Assembly: GCF_019059575.1 (NCBI RefSeq)
Contig: NW_024881842.1
Span: forward strand, 372,001 to 436,000
Origin: Amphibalanus amphitrite
Lineage: Eukaryota; Arthropoda; Thecostraca; Balanomorpha; Balanidae
Reading direction: 5' to 3'
Length of the DNA: 64,000 nucleotides
A model generated the notes under the pieces. The model searched no databases and was not told the DNA's origin. It worked only from the letters and a program-made list of their open reading frames with translations. Below, in pieces: positions 1-15,500 of the stretch. Position 1 is the stretch's first letter. The number at the start of each line of letters is the position of its first letter. The position numbers and the translations under genes are program-made.

Positions 1-862
1 CTACTTATGTGTCGTACATATGTACAAGGTGTGATGCATGATTTTACGGGCGTTTCTCGTTATAATGCTGTACAACATGTAACCACTTTGCTGGCTGCTG
101 CTTATACCGGTGGGCGTGGTATAATAAGCTTACAGTTGTCGTTTGAATGTGCAGGACCTGCCTTCAAGGCTATATGTACTTACATAGTGATCCGCCAGGA
201 CCGCGTGGTGAATGTGTGTCCATTTCAGCTATATACACTATAGCTATTATTATATACCATGCATGGCTAGTATCTACTGGTCTGAACTAATTGAAAAGCT
301 AATCCAAGTGCGGCGCCCTTGCTTTCAGCCACCCGTATGCCTCATTAGCTATTAAACTGCGCTTTGTTTGTATGAGCATTGTCAGCGATGAGAATCGTGA
401 GGGCCGTCTCGGCTGCCGTTTTAGACCGAGATTGACTGGCTCAGCCTGTTGAGTGATCAGGAAGCGGTTTTCCGAACTCGTACGCAATGTTGTCGAATGT
501 TTCCGTCTTTCAATATAACTGGTTAAAGCTTTTCTCAGCTAGCCGCTACCGACTAGGCCCAGTGGTCGTTCCTGTCGTGCATGATTATTCAATTAACTGT
601 TTCCGTGTGTCCAATCTTGAGCCAAAGAACGTCTCTTTGTTTAACTGACCTTTTTAAATGTGTCCCTCGGCTAAAAATAACTGATCCCGTATGTTCCATA
701 TCCAGTTGACTGACTCGTATGTTATCCCATCTAACGACTGATCCCTGACTGATCCTATGTGCTCCCCAGTGCCCCAGCCCAACCAACTGACCTCGTACGA
801 GTAGAGTAAGGTGTCTCCTTGTCAAGCCGACTGACTGACCCATATTTCTCCCCTTCCGCCAG
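1..862. other. No gene recognised at the left edge
   Basis: No convincing coding exon, RNA gene or transposon end was found. The 5' part of the gene that begins at 863 could lie here or beyond the window. Its first visible exon needs an upstream exon ending in one base of a split codon, and I could not identify that exon. Confidence 0.4.
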
Positions 863-4298
<3,436 letters not shown>

Positions 4299-4411
4299 TT
4301 GTGTTGCCCGAGAGTCGTCTGGGCTTCGCTGTGTACGATGGTGATATTTTGAAGTGTTCTATTTTTGTCTTTTTATTGAAGCGTCGATCGCAATGTGCAG
4401 TTGCAGTATGT

Positions 4412-4417
4412 AATAAA
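4412..4417 (+). terminator. Polyadenylation signal AATAAA
   Basis: A canonical AATAAA lies 114 bases past the stop codon of the upstream membrane-protein gene, on the same strand. This is a reasonable 3' end signal for that gene. Confidence 0.6.
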
Positions 4418-4654
4418 GAGTGCATGACTTGCCCCATGCTCATGCGAGTTGTGAAGCCTGCGAGCGTATCTTCGTGGCTTCATGAGCTAATGTGAATTAA
4501 TTAGACATTTGTGGTGAGTTAAAACCGAGACGTGCTACGCTAGCATAAGTTACCATTTCTTGTGTTAAGTAGGTATATATTTATATTGTTTTAGATGAAG
4601 AGTTTTGCAAATGGCCGAAGCAAACCTGCATTCGACGCAGAATATATTCCTGCC

Positions 4655-4776
4655 CGGGGCCGGGATGATTCAATAAATGTCACCGAGGTTTTTTAGCGAA
4701 AACTCCGAGGGCCGTTAGGCCCGAGGTGCTTTTCGCTAAAAAAGCGAGGTGCAACATTTATTGAATTCCCGGCCTT
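4655..4776. repeat. Foldback element
   Basis: The arms GGCCGGGATGATTCAATAAA and ATTTATTGAATTCCCGGCC pair with one small interruption. Inside them, TTTTTTAGCGAAAA pairs with TTTTCGCTAAAAAA around a CGAGG-rich loop. This is a MITE-like or foldback structure. No clear target duplication was found. Confidence 0.6.
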
Positions 4777-4840
4777 AGGGCTGGAAGGTGTTTCCCATAC
4801 CTGCCAAAAAGCTCACAACTATAATTGATAGTGACGTCAG

Positions 4841-4890
4841 CAGCCGTGTGGTTCAACGCGTTTAACCACACCCCTTGAACCACACGGCTG
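4841..4890. repeat. Short perfect hairpin
   Basis: CAGCCGTGTGGTTCAA and TTGAACCACACGGCTG form a perfect 16-base stem around an 18-base loop. It sits inside a larger weak inverted repeat whose arms contain CCCATACCTGC (about 4790) and GCAGGTATGGG (about 4983). Confidence 0.6.
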
Positions 4891-6572
4891 GCAATATTAA
4901 AGCACTGCACTAAACTTTGAAAAGTGTGGTACAGTGCACGTGCCATTAAAATGCCTGGATGTCTCGATTTAATCATGCAATGTAGCAGGTATGGGAAAAA
5001 GTGCTTCCGCACGTTCGGGAGACGCCATCCGTTCATCAGTTAGTACCCCCGTACGGTGTACTCGTATGCATCTTTTTTTCGCATGGTGTTTATAAACGCA
5101 TCAGAAAGCCGTAGAAAACCATGGCCCACAGTGCTATGATTTAATTCATTGCTGGCAAGCACTAGTGGTGTCTTTGTACAAGGCCGTACCTATAGGTATA
5201 AATATTCATAGTGTGCGCGTGTGTATGTGTCTTGAATTTATTATGGTATACATCCGTTCTTTACAATCACATCCTTTGCGGCTTCGCCACGAATACGTTT
5301 ATTAGCCTAACAAAGCTGAAAATGTCAGCATGCGAACTTGGTACCTATGTGTGGGTAATCGGCCGTCCGTGTGTAGCGAGGATTGTGTACAGACAATGTA
5401 CATCTAGGTATACATACACAACAGACGCTGTTCGCACTTAGTGCCGCTTAATTGTTGTAATAAAAGGTGGTCAGCAACGAAAGTAAACGGTGTAAAGCTG
5501 AACGTTTTTACGAGTACTCCGGGGTGGCTTTATCATTTTTTTTTTGTGGAGGAGTGAATCAAAATAAATAAAAGGAAAAGCGGAACATGCGTAGTTCGTA
5601 GGTATGCCTAGTCACTGACAAAAGGTTTCGGCAGTTTCTCGGCTCGTTACTTTTCACAAGCAAACCATTCATGTTAACGAGGAAGTTGATAAATTACACA
5701 GAGTAGTAAAACAGACACGGTATTACGGCCAAGATCAAGACACCGCTCCTCTTTCCCATCCTCGGGAGTCAAATCATTCTCGCTCTCGGCTCAAACCCCC
5801 TATAGGTTCAGGACTGGACAGTCACCCTCATCCGACGTGGGTAGCTCCTCTGGAGCAGGCCAGAAGTCCGGTGAGGTGACCGTTGGCGGGGCTAGGTGGT
5901 CTGTCCACTGGACGCCGAACGGGCTCAGCCCCGGCGGTGCAACGGGGTGTCCTCTTAGATAAATGCCTTCCCCTCTGCCCTCACCCTGATTCCTAGCATC
6001 TTTCCGGCTCGGTTAACTTAAAGGTCTCGCTAGACAAAAAGTTAGAACAAAAGCTAGAACGAAAAGAGTGTTGGAAAATTAGGGGATAGTACTAAGCGGT
6101 CACCCTGGTGCACCACCGCAACTGAGTCCATCGGCGTTCCGATGGACAGGTCATCCATGGTCCGCTAACGGCCTGGATGATGAGCGAACTTCTGAGACGG
6201 CGGTTGTCGATAACTGACCAGCGCGGGGCAGAGGCTTTGAAGTGGAAATGCGCTTCTTGAGGAAAAGTTAGAAGCTATGTAAACCGATCAGCGGGATCGG
6301 AAGGAACTACAGAACTAGAATCCCACTAAACTCTCTCACGATGCCTTTCGTGTTGAATCTCACAATCCTTTACGCTGATAGTGTTTTTTTTTATCTACTA
6401 ATGCTTCCAGATTGATTCCAACTTATTCATTTCTAGCGCACATTTGCCATTTGCGAATTTATCGATTTCCTGTTGTAAACTTATATCCGCGTCAAAGAGC
6501 TAGATGTGATCGGCAGTGTTTCCGTGTTATTTTCAAGTGGTTGGGCTGGTTTTCTAATCTGAAACTGTCAAA

Positions 6573-9500
6573 ATGCATTTCCCAACAAGCTGCATTACTG
6601 TTTTGCTCACTTTGTTAATCCTACCAACTTCCTCATGGAACCCTTATGAGATTCTTGGGGTGGAACAAAATGCTGATTCTTCAACTATAAAAAAGGCATA
6701 CAAGCAAAGAGCCAAAGAGTGGTAAGTAATTTACTGGCTTATGATATGTGATGTTGGCTGTTATATCTGCTTTTGTTGCTCTAACCCACTCGTGTTGGTG
6801 TGCTATGTATTTCATGTTTTCACAATTACAATGAGTACGAACCAAATGAATTTTCAGATTTGCTTTAATATGCCTTCGTGGGTTTCGTCTATTATAATTA
6901 GCAGAGCTGGGCAAGTGCGCTCCTCTAGTGCGTTCCTGCGTTCTTCCGTACGTACGCACCGCCCTTTTTAGGAACGCAAGAACGCAGGAACGCAAAGTTT
7001 TTCAAAGGAACGCAAGTAAGAGGAACGCACCACCCGAAATTTTGAAGCGTTCCTGCGTTCTTGCGGAACCACCCGAAAAATTATATTGCTGCCAATGACC
7101 TCTGTGTCAAATGTTTGAATCTCGAGTACGTGTGTTTGCCGGTAGAGGCGCCACTTGTCGGTCGAATCGAGGAAGGCTTGCTTAGATTTAGTGGTGATGT
7201 TTACTATTCGATTTGGTTTCAGGCATTAAATGTGTAAAAAAATTTAGTGGTGATGTTTACTATTCGATTCAGTTTCAGGCATTAAATGTGTAAAGTAAAT
7301 ATGATAACTTTTACTAAGATGCATCTTTTAACTTAACTATTGTTTTCTAAGCAGGTCGTATTTTTGTTGAAAACCCTATTGATATTGGTAAAACGTATTT
7401 CAGATATTCGATTCGGAAAAGAGATGTCGAGTTGCTTTTCGGCCCCACGTCGCCATTCTGGGTATTCTGTGATCGATTCGCCCCGTGTTTGGTTGGGCCC
7501 GCGCCGCGTGGTTCGGCGGTATTTTTGAGGGAGGAACGCAGGAACGCAGGAACGCTAACGCACCGAACGAAAAAAATTGAGGAACGCTATTCCAGGAACG
7601 CACTAACCGCGGCCGGAGGAACGCAGGAACGCTAACGCACTACCAAAAATCGAGGAACGCGCCCAGCTCTGATAATTAGGTAGTAATTTGCAGCATAAGA
7701 TTGTGGCCATGGTTGTAGAAATGGATAACCTTATTGGCAATGTCAAATGTCAAATATGAGCACTAACTATCCTGACACTGGCGAGATGAAAATGCATTAC
7801 ACAACTGCTAAACTCCTCATTTGACCTGCTGTTGTTAGCACTTTTATCATTTTGGCACCTTCAATTTTTACAGGCATCCAGATAAGAACTCCGCTCCAGA
7901 TGCTGAGGAAAAATTTGTTGAAATCAAGACAGCCTATGAGGTGAGTACTGAGTAGGTATCCATCTTCCATTCAGTTAGGTATTACCCAAATGTTTTTTTT
8001 TTGTTATTTTTTGTCATGTAATTATTATAATTTCATATGAGTCAGATGCAAGTGTTTAAAACCTTTAAGCTGCTTTGAGTATTTGTAATGGTCTGTCTCA
8101 CTTTAAACTATCTCCTGCGTCTCAACTTTAGGTTCTGTCAGATCCAGAGCGCCGCAGGAACTATGACAACACAGGCCGCACAGAGGAGACCCCTAACTTC
8201 CGACAGCCACCCCGCGGCCATCCGTTCTCACCAGATGACCTGCTGCATCACTTTGCCTTCCGCCGGCACGGCACCATGCTCTTCCACAAGCAGTCCATCA
8301 CACTCAGGTGAGCGAGGATGTGAAGTGGGGAAGTCGTGCAGCTTATCATAGTGAGCAATTGTGAAGCCTCTGCAGTTGTGTTTCATCCATTTGGGTTAGG
8401 TCAGGTCAGGTCAGATCAACCAGTAGGCATCCTGCTGACAATCCACACCTATTAGGTGTTAACCACCACTGACAGTTTCGTAACATGTTATGTGAGCACC
8501 AAAATTACCCTAGAATGTTCATATGGGTGGTGGGTGCTGAATTTGGAATCAGCTCCAAAAACTACCCCATAAACATGTAAAACTAAAAAAGTGAAAGAAT
8601 GTCATTGAAGGTCAATGGCCTTGACCTGGCCCTTACATGACCTCGACATCCACAATAGAGCATGAGACAGACATCATTACACATGTTGGATCATTTATGA
8701 CCACAAAAAGACCGGGAACACGCGGATAATGTGCGCTGACATACGCCGGACCGTGACATTCGGCGTGACATGGTCTCGTGAAACAGGTCACAGGTCAAAA
8801 GTCATTTGATTCAGGGTCATGAAATTTTCAGGGTGGTTGTAAAATTGATCAACTCGAGGGTACTTTCAGTTTCGTCGCGATTGTCCACTTTTTGCCCGAG
8901 ATTTTTGCGAAAAAAACGGAAGGGGGTCCGTTCCCCCTGTAAGTGCGAGGTTTAATGTCAATTCATCTGGTAATTGGTATGTAATAATTTACGCTCTTTG
9001 AAGTCAAACTCAACTTTATTATATAAGTGCAGACTATCTTTGGATGAATGTACCTATTCATGTTGATGATGACTACCACACGTCGCCCCCAGGCAATACG
9101 AGAACAAGGTGCTGCCGTCGAGTCGGACGTCACCCACGCTGCTGCTGGCCTTCTCGGAGTGGTGCTTCAGCTGCGTCCAAATGGAGCCCGTCTGGGCCAC
9201 GCTCTCCGAGGAGCTGGGCAACGTCGGCATCGGCGTCAGCACGGTTAGTGACCGGTCGGAGAGAACGCTCCTCCGCAGAATCGCGTGCAACTTTAAAGAC
9301 ATTCCCCATCGAGAGAGGATGGTTCCATGACTAGTATAAACGAGATTGATGCATTAGCCGTTCGTAAATGTTCTTTTTTTGTCTCAGCCTTTCTGCCTTT
9401 TTATTGCAGTTTTTTATTTAGACGAGACTGTGTAACCGACAAATAACTAAGGCCCATGCCGTATTCCCGACGCTCAAAGACCTGTCGCTGCTGACTTTCC

Positions 9501-12500
9501 TCTGACCCTTGACCTTTAACCTTCGATTGTTGACCTTTGACCTTGAATCGTTGACCTTTGACCTGACGTGCAGGTGCACGCCGAACATGAGCGGGAGCTG
9601 GCAGGGCGGCTGTCGGTGGACTCACTGCCCCGAGTGTTCCTCGTGCTGGACGGACGGGTGGTGCGCTACCCCCGGGACGAGTTCAGCTTCGCTCTGGTCA
9701 TAGGTGAGACGCAGATGGTGCTCGTGGTGGTTGGGGTTAAAGAGAGCCGTGGGGGACTGAGGATAAAACGTTGATAAAGGACACATTGTTACTATCATTT
9801 GGCTTCATAAACGTCTTTATTCGACAAAGCTAATAGCGTTTTACGGGTATTTATCGATCAATTCAATCATTATTCTATACAGATCCATTTTTATTTTACA
9901 TAGGTAGCAGGCTTCGTGGTTCTCGATTTTTTTTTTTTAGCGACTTGTGGAGCCCAGTTCAATAGTGGGAAGTCGCCACTGCCACCCATTTTATAGGGAT
10001 GCTTTTTTGTTGTTGTTGTTGTTTACCATCGCCGCCTGCCTTCCGTCCCTCAGACTTTATCCGTTCGAAGATGTCTCCGGGGCTGTTCACTTCTCTGACG
10101 CCCAGTAACGCCGACACGTTCCTGGCCGGCTGGACGGATAACCGGGTGCGGCTGGTTCTGTTCAGCCAGAGACCCGAGCCACGGCTGCGCTACATCACAC
10201 TGGCCTACAAGTTCCGCGCTTCGGCCGCCGCGGCGTGAGTGCACGGTGGATGAATGGATGGATGGATGAACGAACGAACGAACGAACGAACGAACGAACG
10301 AACGAACGAACGAACGAACGAACGAACGAACGAACGAACGAACGAACGAACGAACGAACGAATGAATGGATGGATGGATGTATGACTGAATGAATGAATG
10401 AATGAATGAATGATGAATGAATGGATAATTGAATGAATGAATGAATGAATGAACGAATGAATGAATGAGTGAGTGAGAGTGAGTGAATAAATGAATGAAT
10501 GAATGTATTGGATAAGTAAATGGTGCGTGCGTGTGATGGAGCTAGGCTACAATTAAATGCAGATTTATCGTGAAATGTCTTTAGCTAGTTCCAGCCAGGC
10601 ACTGAATAGAACGTAGGTAATAAATAAACACATGCCTGAATATCCGTCGTAACGTATGATGAACAATTAACACGTAAGCATCAGTAGCACTTTCTTTCTC
10701 ATTGCACTCCCGCCCTCCCTCTATGCCCCATCTCAGACCCTCGCTTCTCCGCTCAGATACGTGCCAACACTGTCAGCCGACTCGGCACCTCTGCTGGCCA
10801 CCTACGGAGTACCGGCGCGCGCCGAGACGCTGCTGGTGCTGAAGGAGGCGCCGAACGCGCCGGCCGCCACCCTCAGCATGGACCAGCTGCCCTTCAACAC
10901 CATGGTGGATGTGGTGGAGAAGAACCGGTTCCTGGTGCTGCCGAGGCTGTCTTCGCAGGTGAGTGCTGGGGGACGCTTGAGAAGGTATAGGGGGAAAGGT
11001 GGAATAGTTGGGGAATGAAGGGCTTGGCAGCGAGCGTCCGATTAGGACTGATGACCTAGTTCCTATAGGGAATGTCCTTTATCGTATTATGCGATGTGAA
11101 AATGATGTGGTTGCACTGTCTCAAGAAGTACCAGTTACCTGCTCACGACCTCACACAGCCACCGTATAGTCGACTACAGAATGATGTTCCACTCCTCAGA
11201 AGCTATCAGTTGACCGGAGCGCTAAGTTGTACCGTTTATCACGCAATTAAGCGTGTCGATTGTGAGCATTGGGACTAAGCTATAATTTGTGAACTCAGCC
11301 CATGTGATGCGGCACAGCCTACCACTCCAGGCAAATGATTGCCTGTGAAAAGTGGAACATCATTCTGTAGTCAACTATACTTCACCGTGTGATCAATCAT
11401 CGCCCCCGTCCCTCTTTCTCTCTGCCCTTGTGCTTCTTTCGGTGCTGTACACATGCGTCCCAAACAAACCTTCGAGCATTATGGCTGACCTCTGCCTCCC
11501 CTCTATCGTCCTCAGTCTGTGCTGGACACGTTCTATCTCACCGAGGCCTCTCACGCTACGACTGACCACTCCCCCTATCGTCCCCAGTCCGTGCTGGACA
11601 CGCTCTGTCCCACCGAGGCCTCCCGCGCACGGCGCCACCTATGCGCCGTGCTGGTGGCACGCTCCGGGGACCCCCAGACGGCACGCCAGGCGGCGCTGCG
11701 GGAACACGTGTGGACCGCCCGGCTGACCAGCCCACGGCTCCGCTACGCCTATATCTACATGGACAAACAGGCCAAGTTTCTGGATAATCTGCTCAAAGGT
11801 GAGTGGTGCTGCGGTGGTTGGGAAGGGTGTGGCTTTGAGATGTTCTACTGGGTGGCCAGAGGCCCGGAAAGGATGGTGTTGAGCGATGTTGCGCGCTTGT
11901 TCTTTTTTTTTTAGAATGAGATAGTTGGTAATCGCTCACTGCCTTTAGGTCAGTATTGTGATTGTCGTTCCTCGTATGAATGAATGCAATGTGCATTCAT
12001 TCATTGAGTGCTTTTGCAGTGTGCTGGGAGGTACCTGTCCGGCAATTGTAAGATAATTTGTTTGCTGGAATCACCGTCACGCCCAGTTTTGTAATCTCTG
12101 CTGACCTGTAACCTCTGTTAAAGGGACTCTCCCACCTTAACATTAGATTTGAGTTGAGATAGCCAAAATGGGGTCCCTGGCTCACAATTACCGGTTTCGG
12201 CACTCACAACATCGAGAAATGCCTTAAATCGGAAATATTGAATTTCAAAATTGCAGCATTTTGATTCAGAGGGGCTAATGCTTAGGAATACCCCTCTGAA
12301 TGTGTGACGTCAGCGCAAATATCTAACGATTTTTAAATGTTTGACTAAAACGTTTTGTAGCACGCGGTGATATATGCTATTTGCGCGCAACATCTGCCGC
12401 AAACGCCGCACTTCTAAAATAAAGTCGCTAGAAACAGTGGAGATCCTAAAAAAGTAAACAAAAGTAAAAGTCTAATATCTTGAAAACCGGTGAATATTTT

Positions 12501-15500
12501 TCGGTGAAATTTGGTAGATATATGTTTTCGCTCAATTTGAACCGAGCGACATCACTTTCATGCCAATTCATAAACTTTTTTGAAGGTGGGAGGGTCCCTT
12601 TAACCTGTGCTGTGACCTCTTCTGACCTGTAGCCCCTAATGATCTGTGACCTCTGTTGACCTGTGCCGGGTGTCCTGTGACCCCAGAGTCGTCTCCGGAG
12701 GACCCGGTGGGCCACGTACTGATTCTCTGGCGTCAGGACAGCAAACGGGTCCAGTACGACTGGACCGAGGACCAATGGGAGACCAAGCCGGACCGCGTGA
12801 ACCAATCGGTCCGCCGGCTGGAGGACCGGCTGCGGCTGCTGCTGACCAGCACCGAACTGCTGCCGCATCAGACCACCGTGCAGGTAGGTTCAACGGGGGA
12901 TATACACACAGAACAGAGCTGCTACCACATCAGGCTACCGTGCAAGTGGGTTCAACGGGGAACACAAAGAATACAGCTGTTGCCGCATCAGGCCACGGTA
13001 CTGATGAGTCCAACATACTGTAATAAGTACCGCAGTCCGATTCTGCCGCATCAGACTGCGGTAGTGATCAATCTGCCGTCCTGCTTCTTGGTTTTATAAA
13101 ATGAGTTAAACACTCGTTTGGCTACCAGCTTGTGGTATTTCGCTGGCTTCTCGGTTCCCAGAATCCAACAGCCAGGTCTGCTGTTCTCTTTCTCCCTCAT
13201 CTGGCGTGATTTCACACAAGCTCTACGCATGGCTTATCTTTACTGGAGCTGCGTACCCATTACGCACCATTTTTCAGAGTGGAGAACCTGGATGATATTA
13301 CCACAGGCGCACATTTAGTGCCATAATGGTTAAGTGGACTACCGGTAACGCGAGAAGTTTGGAATTCCCTACGGATATTAGAGTGGTCATTGGTCACATT
13401 ATTGTTTGTTATTGGAAACTCACGACGTGGTCTTCCGTCAATAAATGTTCCTTGTGGTAGTTTGCTGGGGTTGCAGTTTCGCTTTCCGGCTGTCTGGGTT
13501 GCTATTTTACATGGGACGAACTAGCATAAGACTAGTCTGAGACTACAGTTAACAGTTAACACCGATATAATTGTTCACTACTGTTTCTCAGTGCAAACTT
13601 CTTCTGCTGCTTCATACCTCAGTAATCAGTATAGGCTCGCATGATATAAAAGTAGGCAATCGATACGCTCGTTATAGCTACACAATTAAGTAATTAAAGT
13701 TCCTTAATGTTTGCGAAGACTCAGCAGTATGCCGCCGGATTCCATCGATGAAGCTTTTATTTGCCTTGCCATTCAGTGCATTTGATTGGCCTTTTATCGG
13801 ACAATATTTCCGGCAGCGGCATACCCCAGCCGACGGATATCTGCCAGTGTTAGCTCGTCACCCACTGGCATAATACGTAAGCGTCCTTTGCTTAATATAT
13901 GCGTGTGCTCCTCCGTCGCATCGCGACACTGACTCAGCAACTGTCAGGTGAAATAGGCGGTGTCGCATGACAGCAATGCCATTTCTTTGAGAAGTACGAG
14001 AACTGCGACAAGCCCTACGGAGAAACGCAGTCTTATCCAAACTTCATAGGTAGTTGTATCTCCAGATACCGCGTTCCCGGCTATAATTTTGTTCATCTTT
14101 AATGTCGAGCTTGTAAAGCGTTAATGGTCTATCCCGCGTCCCCGACCGATAGCTTCGAGCAGCGATATCACATACCTCTGACAAACAGCATTTTCTTTTG
14201 GTCAGCCATATAGATTGCATGACCATTTTTGAGTTATGCAATATTGAATATACGTACATAACACATGTATTGACACATTGAGAACAGAATGCGAACTGGT
14301 CGGTCACAAACCACAGGCCTGGGACCTCACCAGCCATACGCTTTTCGACGCTGACTAGAGACAAAGCGCCGTCTTCCAAGACGAAGCGCTCTCCGCTATG
14401 GTCGCAGACCATACCCTGAGGACGGCCATGGTGAGCTTTCATGACGTTCGAGACTCAACGGTGCCGGCTACAAGTAGATGGCAAGTGTCGAGCGCATTAT
14501 GGGCTGGTTAAATTGACAGAGTCCGCTGAAATTCACTGAGCTGCCAAACTCTGAAGTTTGACCGATTTCTGAGCGGCACTAAACCTGTTTTCGATGAGAT
14601 CGTCTCACCGCGATCGTGTACACATAGATAACGCTCTTTTTGTAAGGGCAGAGTGGGCTCGGCATTGATATTGAATGCGTGAGCTCCGCCGCTGAACGCT
14701 AACTGCTCTGCTGGCTGTTGGTTGATCCTGATGACTGCTGACGGGACTTGCTGACTGGTGACATGATGTGGGGCTCAGCGGGCCAGCATCCTTGCCTGCT
14801 GTGCCAGGCCGGCCCAGACCTCGCGAGCCGTCGGCAGGATGAGGCGCGGCGGCAGCAGGAACCCGTAGAAGCCCTTGTCGCGCGCCTCGATGGCCACGCT
14901 GTGCCGAACCCCGGCGCGGTACGCCCAGTCGGTGCTGGTACCGCTGTCCAGGTACAGCACGCGCGACGAGATGCCGTACCGGTACGGCACGCCGTTGACG
15001 GCACGCATGGCGCGCGTGGCGGCGCGTCCCACGCGGCGCTGACGTCCGATGTCCTTGCTGGCGAACCAGCTGTAGCCGTAGGGCAGCAGCCACAGCTGGC
15101 CGTACGAGTGGACCGAGTTGAAGGCGGCGATACGGCGCCGGTCGCGGAGCACGGCGTCACGCACTGCGCGACTCTCGAGCTCTGAGAACGGCCGGTAGCC
15201 GGGGAACGTCAGGCCGCACTCGAGAAACGTCACGCCGAACGTGCCCCAGCGCGCCGCGAAGTTTCGGTTGAGGTCGACGCCTGTGCAGTAGTTGACTGGA
15301 CGTCTGTTCTTACGCCAGAGACGGTCGTGCGTGTGTGAGTACTCGTAGCCATCCGGGTTCATCACAGGTACCAGGTGCCAGTCGTACTTGACGAGCCAGC
15401 GCTGGTCGCCGGCCAAGAGACGACCGATGGTGTACAGACAGATGGCCGGCGAGATCCACTCTCGCGCGTGCACGCCGCAGTCAATCCACATTACGGGCTT

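Larger units (their letters stand above)
4299..6572. other. Intergenic, with two hairpins and otherwise unassigned sequence
   Basis: Between the membrane-protein stop and the DNAJC16 ATG I see the 3' UTR signal at 4412, two inverted repeats (listed separately), and a moderately GC-rich block at about 5740-6360 that matches nothing I recognise. No coding exon is convincing here. Confidence 0.5.

Noticed and set aside
5740-6360. GC-moderate block suspected to be rRNA or a gene
   Set aside because: No conserved rRNA segment or sustained reading frame could be recognised; left as unassigned.
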